The notes beneath the pieces were generated by a model that worked only from the letters and a program-made list of their open reading frames with translations, did not search any database and was not told where the DNA came from. From positions 1,240,001 to 1,304,000 of the forward strand of contig NZ_JAQLOI010000003.1 in NCBI RefSeq assembly GCF_028204155.1: 64,000 bases of DNA, read 5' to 3'. The position numbers and the translations under genes are program-made. This stretch comes from Vibrio algarum (lineage in GTDB: Bacteria > Pseudomonadota > Gammaproteobacteria > Enterobacterales > Vibrionaceae). How positions within the stretch are numbered: the first letter of the stretch is position 1; every line of letters starts with the position of its first letter. Of the stretch, positions 44,456 to 53,469 are shown piece after piece.

Positions 44456-46234
44456 ATGGAGTTCCTATACGACGTATTCTATATTTTTTACAGTCAAGTA
44501 ATGACGAAAGCACCGTTACTACTTGGCTTGGTAACATGCATCGGTTACTGGTTGCTAAAACGTGATACAACGACGATCATCAAAGGTACAATAAAAACTA
44601 TTGTCGGCTTTATGCTGGTGCAAGTAGGTGCGGGAACGCTAGTTAAGGGATTCAAACCTGTTATAGAAAAACTTTCTGAATTCCATGGCCTAACGGGTTC
44701 GGTCATCGACCCATACACTACTATGATGGCAACCATGGAAAACATGGGGGATAACTACTCGTGGGTTGGTTACGCCGTTCTTTTAGCTCTTGGTCTTAAT
44801 ATTGTAATGGTACTGTTTCGCCGCTATACAGGGGTACGTACGATTATGCTTACTGGGCACATTATGTTCCAGCAAGCGGGTCTGGTCGCTGTTTTCTACT
44901 ATATTCTCGATTATACAATGTGGGAAACCATCATCTACTCTGCAATTTTGATGGCTCTATATTGGGGTATATCAGCTAATATTATGTTTAAACCAACAGA
45001 AGCCGTAACCGGTGGTGCTGGTTTCTCCATTGGTCACCAGCAGCAGGTCGCTTCTTGGATAGCGACAAAAGTTGCACCGAAACTTGGTGATAAAAACGAC
45101 AGCGTTGATCATATTGAATTACCTAAATGGCTTCACATTTTCCACGATAGTATTGCTGCAACCGCTATTGTTATGACCGTCTTCTTTGGCATCATCCTTC
45201 TTTCGTTTGGTCTTGATAATCTACAATCAATGGCAGGTAAAACCCATTGGACTATCTACATATTGGAAACAGGCCTAAAGTTTGCAGTTGCTATACAGGT
45301 TATCGTTGCTGGTGTACGTATGTTCGTTGCCGAGTTATCGGAAGCGTTTAAAGGTATATCTGAGCGCGTTATTCCGAATGCGGTTCTTGCGATTGACTGT
45401 GCTGCTATCTACGCATTCTCACCAAACGCAATGGTCTTTGGTTTCATGTGGGGTGCTATCGGTCAATTTACAGCAGTACTTGCTATGTTGGCGTTTGATT
45501 CACCAATTATGATTATCCCTGGTTTTATTCCAATGTTCTTCTCTAACGCCACTATTGGTGTGTTTGCTAACCACTTCGGTGGCTGGAAAGCAGTGATGAA
45601 GATCTGTTTTGTGATGGGTATTATTGAAGTTGTTGGGTCTGCTTGGGCGATACAATTAATAAGCGGTCAAGGTGTTGAATTTAGTGGCTGGATGGGTATG
45701 GCTGATTGGGCTCTCGTCTTCCCTCCTATCTTTGCTGGTATTGCTGCATCTAAGTGGTTCATCTGGTTCTTGGTTGCCCTTGCATTTGTATACTTCTATT
45801 TCGCATCTAAGCAATTACGTGCAGAAGAAGATGCTCAAGTTCAAGATGGTGGTAACGATTTGCAACAAGAAGCACCAGAAGTGATTGCTGCAGTACAGCA
45901 AGCTGTCGCTCAATCTGATGGCGTTCGCCCTATAAGCATCCTAGCTGTGTGTGGTAACGGTCAAGGTTCATCAATGATGATGAAAATGAAAATCGGTAAA
46001 TATCTAGAGAAAAAAGGTATTCCACATGTAATGGATTCATGTGCGGTATCTGATTATAAATCTAAGTTAGCTTCAACCGATATCATTGTCTCGTCAAAAC
46101 ACCTTTCAAGTGAAATGGAAGTGGGAGAAGGAAAATATATTCTGGGTGTACAGAATATGCTGAACCCAAATACGTTTGGCGATGAGCTAGTCGATTTAAT
46201 CGACAAAAACTTTGCGGCTCAAAGAGCTAACTAA
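44456..46234 (+). CDS. ulaA: L-ascorbate PTS, fused IIC-IIB component
   Basis: This 592-residue protein joins the UlaA permease (residues 1 to about 450, with around a dozen membrane segments) and a C-terminal UlaB-type IIB domain. The phosphorylated Cys of the IIB part is in ILAVCGNGQGSS. E. coli has these as two proteins (UlaA 465 residues and UlaB about 100). It imports and phosphorylates L-ascorbate. The ATG at 44456 follows AAGGGG by about 9 bases; a TTG 18 bases upstream is less likely. It is first in a unit followed by ulaC, ulaF, a HAD gene, ulaD and ulaE. Confidence 0.93.
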   Translation: MEFLYDVFYIFYSQVMTKAPLLLGLVTCIGYWLLKRDTTTIIKGTIKTIVGFMLVQVGAGTLVKGFKPVIEKLSEFHGLTGSVIDPYTTMMATMENMGDNYSWVGYAVLLALGLNIVMVLFRRYTGVRTIMLTGHIMFQQAGLVAVFYYILDYTMWETIIYSAILMALYWGISANIMFKPTEAVTGGAGFSIGHQQQVASWIATKVAPKLGDKNDSVDHIELPKWLHIFHDSIAATAIVMTVFFGIILLSFGLDNLQSMAGKTHWTIYILETGLKFAVAIQVIVAGVRMFVAELSEAFKGISERVIPNAVLAIDCAAIYAFSPNAMVFGFMWGAIGQFTAVLAMLAFDSPIMIIPGFIPMFFSNATIGVFANHFGGWKAVMKICFVMGIIEVVGSAWAIQLISGQGVEFSGWMGMADWALVFPPIFAGIAASKWFIWFLVALAFVYFYFASKQLRAEEDAQVQDGGNDLQQEAPEVIAAVQQAVAQSDGVRPISILAVCGNGQGSSMMMKMKIGKYLEKKGIPHVMDSCAVSDYKSKLASTDIIVSSKHLSSEMEVGEGKYILGVQNMLNPNTFGDELVDLIDKNFAAQRAN

Positions 46235-46326
46235 GCAATGCTAAAAATAACGACAAATCAATAAATAATAAGAAGCAAAGGTTGCAAGGAGCCCTTTCCT
46301 GCAACCCTTTTTACTGGAGATCAATC

Positions 46327-46791
46327 ATGGGTTTTAAACAATCATTAATCGACAACAATTCAATAAAGTTAAATGTAGAAACAACGGATTGGCGAGAAGC
46401 GATTAAAGTAGGCACAGATATGCTTGAAGCTTCTGGAGCTGTTGAACCGAGTTACTACAAAGCAATTGTTAGTAGTATTGAAAATTTAGGCCCATATATC
46501 TGCATTGCTCCAGACTTTGCCATGCCACACGCACGACCTGAAGATGGCGTAAAGAAAACGGCTTTTGCATTAGTTACATTGGCAAAACCACTCGATATTG
46601 AAGGTGAACAAGTCAAAGTAATGGTCACGCTTGCAGGTGGTTCATCTGATGAGCATATGGAAGGGTTAATGGAAGTCACTCAGGTGCTCGATGATGAAGA
46701 GAGCGAATCTGGCGTTGATGTGGAAAAATTATTGGCTTGCCAATCGGTTGATGACGTTTATCAGGTAATAGATACCGCTTTAGCGGAATAA
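46327..46791 (+). CDS. ulaC: L-ascorbate PTS, IIA component
   Basis: This 154-residue PTS IIA of the mannitol/fructose superfamily has the phospho-His in IAPDFAMPHARPEDG. Its length equals E. coli UlaC. It receives phosphate from HPr and passes it to the IIB domain of the fusion. The ATG at 46327 follows TGGAGAT; an earlier in-frame start lies in the intergenic region and is unlikely. Confidence 0.94.
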   Translation: MGFKQSLIDNNSIKLNVETTDWREAIKVGTDMLEASGAVEPSYYKAIVSSIENLGPYICIAPDFAMPHARPEDGVKKTAFALVTLAKPLDIEGEQVKVMVTLAGGSSDEHMEGLMEVTQVLDDEESESGVDVEKLLACQSVDDVYQVIDTALAE

Positions 46792-46806
46792 GCTCCATTC
46801 ATTGAG

Positions 46807-46889
46807 AACGCTTATAGTTTAAGCGTTTCTTTACCACCATTTACTATATGTAATGACCCGCTTCTCTCAATAGAAGCTGGCGGGTTTCT
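46807..46889 (+). terminator. Two hairpins between ulaC and ulaF
   Basis: AACGCTTA/TAAGCGTT-type stem at 46807-46827 and ACCCGCTTCT/AGAAGCTGGCGGGT at 46856-46885. The second is followed by a short T-rich stretch. They may be partial terminators or processing sites that separate transporter from enzyme levels. Confidence 0.5.
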
Positions 46890-46914
46890 TACATCTTAAA
46901 TAAGGCCAAAAGGT

Positions 46915-47607
46915 ATGTATCAAGCACTTAAACAACGCGTATTAGATGCAAATCTGCAGCTACCTAAATACGGTTTAGTCACATTTACCTGGGGAAATGT
47001 TTCAGAAATAGATCGTAAATTAGGTGTTATCGCAATAAAACCCTCAGGTGTTGAATACGTTGATATGGGCGTCGATGATATTGTCGTTGTCGATCTTGAG
47101 GGGCGACGCGTTGAAGGAAACTTAAATCCTTCAAGTGATACAGATACCCATATAGAACTCTATAAAGCATTTCCAAATATTGGCGGCGTTGTTCATACCC
47201 ACTCTCGAAGTGCAACTATTTGGGCTCAAGCGAGCTTAGATGTGCCAGCTCTTGGAACCACTCACGCCGACTATTTTTACGGGGATGTCCCTTGCACTCG
47301 CAATTTGACGCCTGTCGAGATTGAAGTTGATTATGAAAAGAATACTGGTGTCGTAATTATTGAGGAGTTTCATAAACGCGATATTGATCCGCAAGCTGTA
47401 CCGAGTGTCATTGTCGCTGGGCACGCGCCGTTTTCGTGGGGTAAAAATGCGAAGGATGCGGTTCATAATGCGGTTGTACTAGAAGAAGTTTCCGCAATGG
47501 CCCTTGCAACACGCACTCTTAATAGCGGTATTAAAATTCAATCAGAGCTTTCAGATAAGCATTACAACCGAAAACACGGTGCAAATGCTTATTACGGGCA
47601 GAGATAA
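46915..47607 (+). CDS. ulaF: L-ribulose-5-phosphate 4-epimerase
   Basis: This 230-residue class II aldolase-fold enzyme turns L-ribulose-5-phosphate to D-xylulose-5-phosphate. Zinc ligands are in VVHTHSRSAT and the later GHAPFSWG. It begins LPKYGLVTFTWGNVSEID. Its place in the ula operon makes UlaF the right member rather than AraD. Confidence 0.94.
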   Translation: MYQALKQRVLDANLQLPKYGLVTFTWGNVSEIDRKLGVIAIKPSGVEYVDMGVDDIVVVDLEGRRVEGNLNPSSDTDTHIELYKAFPNIGGVVHTHSRSATIWAQASLDVPALGTTHADYFYGDVPCTRNLTPVEIEVDYEKNTGVVIIEEFHKRDIDPQAVPSVIVAGHAPFSWGKNAKDAVHNAVVLEEVSAMALATRTLNSGIKIQSELSDKHYNRKHGANAYYGQR

Positions 47608-47635
47608 AAGTACTCAGCAATGATAGGGGTATTAT

Positions 47636-48457
47636 ATGTATAAGGTTCTTGCGCTTGATATGGATGGAACGGTTCTCAATAGTGAAAACGGTATCCATCC
47701 AGACGTTGTACAAGCGATTCGTAAAGCAAAAGAGAATTGTCATGTCCTAATGGTAACCGGTCGTCATCATACGGCGGCAAAACCTTATTACCAACAACTC
47801 GAACTAGACACGCCTGCACTTTGTTGTAATGGCACTTATATTTATGACTACCACAATCATGAAGTACTCATAGAAAACGCCATATCCAAACAAAATGCTC
47901 AATATTTTTTAAAGCTAGCGCAAGGGTACGGCATGAAAGTCGTACTTTATACCACGCACTCAATGGTCTATTCGAGCAGTCAACCTATCGACTATATGAA
48001 GGCATTAGAGTCTTGGGCTGCCGGCTTTGACACGATGCTGAGACCAAGTATCAAGCGCGTTGACTCCTTTGTAGAAGAGATAAATGAAGCTGAATATATT
48101 TGGAAATTTGTAATAGAAGGAGATCCGGAAAATATTGCCAAGCTAGAATCTTTAGATTTTGTGCGCGAAAACTTTTCAGGTGAACGCTCCTGGTCAAATC
48201 GCGTTGACTTCGCTGCTATAGGCAATTCAAAAGGTCATCGATTAGCACAATATCTTGAACAGCAGGGTTACTTGCCTGAAGACGTTATGGCAGTAGGCGA
48301 TAACCACAACGATATTTCCATGATCAAGTTAGCGGGACTAGGTGTGGCGATGAGTAATGCTGATGAAAAAGTAAAAGCGGCCGCCGATCTCGTATGTCAA
48401 TCAGATAACAACCAAGGTGGGCTAGCCCATCTTATTCGTGAGAAAATTAAAGGATAA
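47636..48457 (+). CDS. Cof-type HAD-IIB phosphatase in the ula operon
   Basis: This 273-residue HAD phosphatase has the nucleophile motif LALDMDGTVLNSENG, motif II in MVTGRHH, and motif IV in VGDNHNDISMIKLAG. It resembles YidA/YbiV-type sugar-phosphate phosphatases. It lies between ulaF and ulaD, 5 bp before ulaD, so it is co-transcribed; E. coli ula has no such gene. It may clear toxic or dead-end phosphates of the pathway. Confidence 0.85.
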   Translation: MYKVLALDMDGTVLNSENGIHPDVVQAIRKAKENCHVLMVTGRHHTAAKPYYQQLELDTPALCCNGTYIYDYHNHEVLIENAISKQNAQYFLKLAQGYGMKVVLYTTHSMVYSSSQPIDYMKALESWAAGFDTMLRPSIKRVDSFVEEINEAEYIWKFVIEGDPENIAKLESLDFVRENFSGERSWSNRVDFAAIGNSKGHRLAQYLEQQGYLPEDVMAVGDNHNDISMIKLAGLGVAMSNADEKVKAAADLVCQSDNNQGGLAHLIREKIKG

Positions 48458-48462
48458 AAATT

Positions 48463-49107
48463 ATGACTAAACCAATGATTCAAATCGCGCTAGATCAAAC
48501 TGATTTAGCCAGTGCAATTACCGTCGCTAATAACGTTGAAAGCTTTGTTGATGTAATAGAAGTCGGGACAATTCTGGCCTTTGCCGAAGGGATGAATTCT
48601 GTCGCAACGTTACGAAAAAATCATCCTGATCATATCTTGGTTTGCGATATGAAAACTACCGACGGTGGCGCGATACTAGCACGCATGGCATTTGAAGCCG
48701 GGGCTGATTGGATTACTGTATCAGCAGCTGCCCATATCGCGACTATTGCGGCTTGTAAAAAAGTGGCCGATGAATTTAACGGTGAGATTCAAATAGAAAT
48801 TTACGGAAACTGGACCATGGAAAACGCGCAGGAGTGGGTTGATCTTGGCATTAAACAGGCTATATATCATCGCTCTCGTGATGCGGAACTTGCGGGTGTG
48901 GGTTGGACCGACGCTGATTTAGATAAAATGCGTGCGCTATCGAATTTAGGTATCGAGCTTTCCATAACAGGCGGTATCGTCCCTGAAGAGCTGTATCTTT
49001 TTGAAGGAATTAAAGCCAAAACATTTATCGCTGGTCGAGCGCTTGCGGGAGAAAAGGGTAAAGAAACAGCAGAAGCATTGCGTGAGCAAATTAATCGTTA
49101 CTGGTAA
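48463..49107 (+). CDS. ulaD: 3-keto-L-gulonate-6-phosphate decarboxylase
   Basis: This 214-residue TIM-barrel enzyme of the OMP decarboxylase suprafamily has the DMKTTDGG motif with Mg-binding Asp and Lys. It decarboxylates 3-keto-L-gulonate-6-phosphate to L-xylulose-5-phosphate. Length matches E. coli UlaD (216). Confidence 0.95.
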   Translation: MTKPMIQIALDQTDLASAITVANNVESFVDVIEVGTILAFAEGMNSVATLRKNHPDHILVCDMKTTDGGAILARMAFEAGADWITVSAAAHIATIAACKKVADEFNGEIQIEIYGNWTMENAQEWVDLGIKQAIYHRSRDAELAGVGWTDADLDKMRALSNLGIELSITGGIVPEELYLFEGIKAKTFIAGRALAGEKGKETAEALREQINRYW

Positions 49108-49119
49108 GTGGGAAAGCGT

Positions 49120-49995
49120 ATGTTTAATAACTTAGAACGTCACCGTATTGGGCTCTATGAGAAAGCATTACCGAGTGGCTTTTCTTGGGAAGAAAAAATA
49201 AAAACATCTAAAGCGTTAGGGTTTGATTTTCTTGAGATATCGATAGATGAGTCTGATGAGCGTCGTAGTCGATTAGATTGGAATGATGAAGAGATCTACG
49301 GGCTTCGTCATTTATGTGAACAATACGGTATACCGTTGCAGTCAATGTGTTTAAGTGCACACAGGAAGTTCCCTTTTGGTTCTGCTTGCGCTGAAACAAG
49401 GGAGCAAGCAGCGCTTCATATGCAAAAAGCGATAACGCTTGCTTATAAATTAGGCGTGCGCAATATCCAGCTAGCAGGATATGATGTTTATTACGAGCCA
49501 GCGAATGACCAGACCCACGAACGATTTATTGAAGGCATGCGTTACTGTTCAAAATTGGCAGAGAAAGCCGGTGTGATGCTTTCGGTAGAGATAATGGATA
49601 CGGATTACCTTAACTCGTTGAGTAAGTTTGAAGTCCTTAATCGAGAGATTAACTCGCCATTTTTTACCGCTTATCCTGATGTCGGTAACATCAATGGTTG
49701 GAACTACGATACTTGCACCGAGCTTGCATTGAGTGCCCCACATATCACTCAGATTCACTTGAAGGATACTTATAAAGTGAAAGAAGGGTACAAGGGACAG
49801 TTCCGTGACCTTGTCATTGGCGAAGGTGAAGTTGACTTTGACGCGATATTTAAGACCATTAAGAAGTGTAACATTGTAGTGCCTTTGGTTATTGAAATGT
49901 GGGCACAAGATGAAAAATGGGAAGATAATATTAAAACAGCCCAAAAAAGGTTAAATAAAGCGTGTGAAGTAGCAGATTTACCGTCCCTTTTCTAA
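49120..49995 (+). CDS. ulaE: L-xylulose-5-phosphate 3-epimerase
   Basis: This 291-residue AP-endonuclease-2-type TIM barrel converts L-xylulose-5-phosphate to L-ribulose-5-phosphate. Metal ligands are in SVEIMDTDY, AYPDVGNINGWN and HLKDTYKVKEGYKGQFRDL. The ATG at 49120 follows GGGAAAG; the GTG at 49108 touches the ulaD stop. It is the last gene of the operon; a hairpin at 50000-50034 follows. Confidence 0.93.
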   Translation: MFNNLERHRIGLYEKALPSGFSWEEKIKTSKALGFDFLEISIDESDERRSRLDWNDEEIYGLRHLCEQYGIPLQSMCLSAHRKFPFGSACAETREQAALHMQKAITLAYKLGVRNIQLAGYDVYYEPANDQTHERFIEGMRYCSKLAEKAGVMLSVEIMDTDYLNSLSKFEVLNREINSPFFTAYPDVGNINGWNYDTCTELALSAPHITQIHLKDTYKVKEGYKGQFRDLVIGEGEVDFDAIFKTIKKCNIVVPLVIEMWAQDEKWEDNIKTAQKRLNKACEVADLPSLF

Positions 49996-49999
49996 CTTA

Positions 50000-50034
50000 A
50001 TATGCGCTTATAGACACCCTATAGGCGCATATTC
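50000..50034 (+). terminator. Hairpin after ulaE
   Basis: ATATGCGC and GCGCATAT with inner TATAG/CTATA pairing form a long stem; only a weak T tract follows. Confidence 0.55.
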
Positions 50035-50247
50035 CCCTTTAAACAGCCTATTTGAAAATTGTCTGCAATCGGCTAATGTATTGCCGGGTTCAATGTCTCT
50101 TAAAGCTGAATAAATTCAAATGCTTTTTTAAGTAATCTGTTGTCGTGATTTCATAGTGTTCAATTGACTTTTATAACTAATTGTATCAAAGTAGCCTCAA
50201 TTATTTAGACGAAAATCACAATTTCGTGGTTGTTTTTGAGCACTTAA

Positions 50248-50676
50248 ATGACTCTTCTGCACTTGCAACTTTTTTGGGTTGAAAATCAGTACAAGCTTTT
50301 ATCGCTTGATAACTTACCTAATCTGTCTGAAAGGCAGAAAGGGGAGTTGGAATCATGGTGTAAAAAACGTAGAAAAATTCTTAATTTTGAAGTCAATTTA
50401 CAACCCTGGGTAAAAATTACGAGTGATGGAGAATCTACGGAAGTAACGTTAAGGCCTAACGGAAAAGCTTATGAACAAGATATGTTTGGTTCTCAGCAAC
50501 GTAAAGGGTCTTGGAAAATAATGGAAGGTTTTCTATTTGTTGTTTTTGATTCGAATACCGATGTTATTGAGTATCGAATTATCGGCAATTCTGACAGTAA
50601 TATTCACTCGGCTGCAGAGTATATAAATGGTAAACCAAATGCATACATGAAGTTTATTCAAACAAAACCTCATTAA
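50248..50676 (+). CDS. Hypothetical protein
   Basis: I do not recognise this 142-residue protein. It has no signal or membrane segment. The middle (WVKITSDGESTEVTLRPNGKAYEQDMFGSQQRKGSWKIMEGFLFVVFD) looks like a small beta domain with alternating strands and a lipocalin-like repeat of short hairpins. The N-terminus is amphipathic. It stands alone between ulaE and an EF-hand gene. Confidence 0.55.
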   Translation: MTLLHLQLFWVENQYKLLSLDNLPNLSERQKGELESWCKKRRKILNFEVNLQPWVKITSDGESTEVTLRPNGKAYEQDMFGSQQRKGSWKIMEGFLFVVFDSNTDVIEYRIIGNSDSNIHSAAEYINGKPNAYMKFIQTKPH

Positions 50677-50736
50677 TTTCACTATCTAATTTGAATAGAG
50701 CAGCGTTGATGCTGCTCTTAAGAATCTATATGCGGC

Positions 50737-51015
50737 CTACTGAGGTCTTTCACCTTGTCCTGGAGGTGGTGGCAATTCATCCTGAGAAAGATAACCGTCA
50801 CCGTTTTTGTCAAATCTGTCGAAATCATCCGCAAGTGGGCCTTTCACTTCATCAAGGCTAAGTTGTTTGTCACCATTCGCATCCATCTGTTCAAAGCTTG
50901 GGGGCATCTGTCCTTCGGGTGCATCCGAATTAGCGAAGGCAAAAAGAGTGGTTAAACCAATAACACATCCTGCTAAGGCGGTAATTGCTGTTCTAACTGG
51001 AATGATTTTTTTCAT
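50737..51015 (-). CDS. Small exported EF-hand protein
   Basis: This 92-residue protein has a signal peptide (MKKIIPVRTAITALAGCVIGLTTLFAFA) and two EF-hand loops (DANGDKQLSLDEV and DKNGDGYLSQDEL), then a Pro-rich end. Calcium binding is expected. The ATG at 51015 is preferred over 51021. It is a third EF-hand protein in this 10-kb stretch. Confidence 0.8.
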   Translation of the reverse strand: MKKIIPVRTAITALAGCVIGLTTLFAFANSDAPEGQMPPSFEQMDANGDKQLSLDEVKGPLADDFDRFDKNGDGYLSQDELPPPPGQGERPQ

Positions 51016-51049
51016 ATGCAACTCACTAAATATAAAAAATTAAAAACTC

Positions 51050-51107
51050 AAAAAAACCCGCCTAAAGTTCCTTGATTTAAAGGGTAAGGTTGCCTTTAGG
51101 CGGAAAA
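51050..51107 (-). terminator. Terminator after the first GntR gene
   Basis: On the minus strand CCGCCTAAAG and CTTTAGGCGG pair across about 26 bases, and the stem runs into seven T. It lies about 190 bp after the regulator stop. Confidence 0.75.
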
Positions 51108-51187
51108 ACGCAAATGAGTGTCTATCTAAGTAGAGTAGTTGTTCGCTCTACTTGCTAACTAAGATAAGTTTAAATAAAGGAGTGAAT

Positions 51188-51238
51188 ATGGAGAAAATTA
51201 GGAGAGTTTGTATTGAGAGGGTCTTTTTTAATCCGTAG
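51188..51238 (+). CDS. Possible 16-residue small protein
   Basis: ATG at 51188 follows AAAGGAG with a 5-base gap, an excellent ribosome site, and reads MEKIRRVCIERVFFNP then TAG. A short hairpin with an AGCCC/GGGCT stem follows at about 51251-51285. There is no plus-strand gene it could lead. It may be chance. Confidence 0.25.
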   Translation: MEKIRRVCIERVFFNP

Positions 51239-51293
51239 TTAATAACTAGCCCCAATAATAGGAAGAGATTATCAGGGCTGTTATTAGTAGTAA

Positions 51294-52013
51294 TTAGCCG
51301 TTCGAGACAGCAGCTAATCTTTGATTATCGTCTTTTAGCAGTGAGGCCGATGCATGTTTTGCCTGAATTGAGTTGCCAGTCATAATAGCTTCGTAAATAG
51401 CACGATGCTCGTCTAAACAATATCGGCCACCTTCAGCAGAATGATCGATGAAACGTTTAAAGATGGTAGAGAGAATATTGCCGAAAGGGACGAAAAAATT
51501 ATTACCGGTGGATTGGAATATTTTACAGTGAAACTCTAAATCATTCTCTGCCCAAGCCATTTCGTCATCTTCTAAAGCTGCTTTGGTCATATTCTGAAAG
51601 AGAATAGAGATTTCTTTTCTCTGTTCCATTGTTGCATTCATAGAAGCAAGAGCACATGCTTCTGGTTCTATCGCTTTGCGTAAGCCAAGAAACTGGTGTA
51701 AAAAAACCTCTGTCCCAGCTAAATCTTGCAACCATTCTAATAATTGAGGGTCTAGAAAGTGCCAATTTTCTCTTGTGAGTACTTTGGTGCCCACCTTCGG
51801 CCGGGAAGCAATCAAGCCTTTTGCAGAAAGCAACTTCATAGATTCGCGTAGTGCCGTACGGCTAATCCCAAATAATTCACAAAGTTCTAGTTCGCTAGGT
51901 AGCTTCGTGCCTTGCCCGAGTTCGCCTGAAAGTATTTTTCTAGCGATTTGCCTTGCGACTTGTACATGGATTCTTTTGCTCGATTCAGCCACAAGTGTAA
52001 AAGTAACCATCAT
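51294..52013 (-). CDS. GntR/FadR-family (FCD) regulator, copy 1
   Basis: This 239-residue regulator has an N-terminal winged helix (VQVARQIARKILSGELGQGTKLPSELELCELFGISRTALRESMKLLSAKGLIASRPKVGT) and a C-terminal FCD domain with metal-type residues (DLEFHCKIFQSTGN, DEHRAIYEAI). It closely resembles the divergent copy at 52523. Such FCD regulators (UxuR, ExuR, KdgR-like roles) sense sugar acids. A control of alginate genes is inferred from the neighbours and a recurring palindrome. Confidence 0.88.
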   Translation of the reverse strand: MMVTFTLVAESSKRIHVQVARQIARKILSGELGQGTKLPSELELCELFGISRTALRESMKLLSAKGLIASRPKVGTKVLTRENWHFLDPQLLEWLQDLAGTEVFLHQFLGLRKAIEPEACALASMNATMEQRKEISILFQNMTKAALEDDEMAWAENDLEFHCKIFQSTGNNFFVPFGNILSTIFKRFIDHSAEGGRYCLDEHRAIYEAIMTGNSIQAKHASASLLKDDNQRLAAVSNG

Positions 52014-52522
52014 TTACTCCTCGAAATAAGAAGTCGGTTTGAACTACTTATTCCGTTATATTGTTTTTCGCAATAAAGTCATTGCGCGTTCTTAAGCGTG
52101 ATCTACCTAAGCGTATGTTGCTATGTAGGAAACTAGTCAGCGTGAATTAGTTAGCACAATATAGCTAGGAGCCATTCGTCCGTGATTAATATCTAGAACT
52201 TAGCCTGAGATTTAGTTTGTATTCCTTGTAACTCATTGAACATGGAGCAAACTTATCACTGTTATCAATGCATTTGTTTTATTATCATACAATATAAAAG
52301 TGTTGCAGCAAGCACTAATTGAGCTTCATATCATAAACAAGATCAAGAGCACGTTATTTACGTAAATAGTCGAATTTTCTGTCACATATCGTTAACAAAA
52401 AAAGGTGGGTACTCTTATAAAAATAGTTTTAATATGCTAGCCATCACGTTTAATTAGTCAAAGACTGGTATGTAAGACAAAAAATGATACATTCCATAAA
52501 TAATACATAAACACTAATTGCG
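52014..52522. promoter_or_regulatory. Gap between the divergent GntR genes, with candidate operator
   Basis: TTATCATACAA at 52282-52292 differs at one of 11 positions from TTGTCATACAA before the PL17 lyases, consistent with autoregulation. The rest is AT-rich with no gene. Confidence 0.45.
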
Positions 52523-53251
52523 ATGAGTCACATGGTCAGCACATTTAATTCAATCTCGGGTTCAAAACGTAGTCTGCACGTTCAAGTTGCTAGAGAAATT
52601 GCTCGTGGAATTTTGTCGGGAGATTTGGCGGAAGGTTCGGTTATACCTGGCGAAATGGTCCTTTGTGAAGAATTTGGTATCAGTAGAACGGCGTTAAGAG
52701 AAGCAGTAAAACTACTCACTTCTAAAGGACTATTAGAATCTCGTCCTAAAATTGGCACCAAAGTTATGGCGAGGGCTTACTGGAACTTCTTAGATCCACA
52801 GTTAATTGAGTGGATGGACGGATTGATTGATATAGATGTGTTTTGCCAACAGTTCCTTGGGTTACGTAAAGCGATTGAACCTGAAGCGTGCGCGCTAGCG
52901 GCACTGCATGCAAGTGCTGAACAACGCATTGAGCTATCTGAAACATTTCAATCAATGTGTGAAATAGCAAATGCTCCGGAATTTGATCAGGAAGCTTGGA
53001 TTGAAATAGATATGAAATTTCACAATCTAATATTCAATTCAACAGGCAATAATTTTTATTTGCCATTTGGTAATATTTTACAATCGATGTTTATCAACTT
53101 TTTTGCCCACTCTTCCAAAGAAGGGGATGTTTGTCTGCGAGAACATCGAGAAATTTATGAAGCGATAATGGCAGGTAATTCTGAAAAAGCAAAAAAAGTC
53201 TCATTAGACCATTTGCAGTCAGATAAACACCGTTTGCCAGCGGCTAGTTAA
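52523..53251 (+). CDS. GntR/FadR-family (FCD) regulator, copy 2
   Basis: This 242-residue paralogue of the divergent gene shares HVQVAREIARGILSGDL, CEEFGISRTALREAVK and the FCD block FHNLIFNSTGNNFYLPFGNI. The DNA-recognition helix is the same, so both may bind the same sites with different ligands or partners. No strong ribosome site was seen before the ATG. A terminator follows. Confidence 0.88.
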   Translation: MSHMVSTFNSISGSKRSLHVQVAREIARGILSGDLAEGSVIPGEMVLCEEFGISRTALREAVKLLTSKGLLESRPKIGTKVMARAYWNFLDPQLIEWMDGLIDIDVFCQQFLGLRKAIEPEACALAALHASAEQRIELSETFQSMCEIANAPEFDQEAWIEIDMKFHNLIFNSTGNNFYLPFGNILQSMFINFFAHSSKEGDVCLREHREIYEAIMAGNSEKAKKVSLDHLQSDKHRLPAAS

Positions 53252-53270
53252 TAACTAAGCGTCTAAATTG

Positions 53271-53301
53271 GAAAACCAGTGCATAGGCGCTGGTTTTTTT
53301 T
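53271..53301 (+). terminator. Terminator after GntR copy 2
   Basis: AACCAGTGC and GCGCTGGTT pair, with T8 after. Confidence 0.9.
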
Positions 53302-53469
53302 GCTCTAATATTAATTTTAGGATGGATATGCTTAGTCTACATAATTGATGTCAGCCTTCGACATTATTTGCAATGTTAGTATCGTCACTTTTTAAATGTA
53401 AGTGTAGTGCCTAATTAATATCCATAGTATATAATAATACAAATAAACTCATTGGCTTGGTGATTCAAT

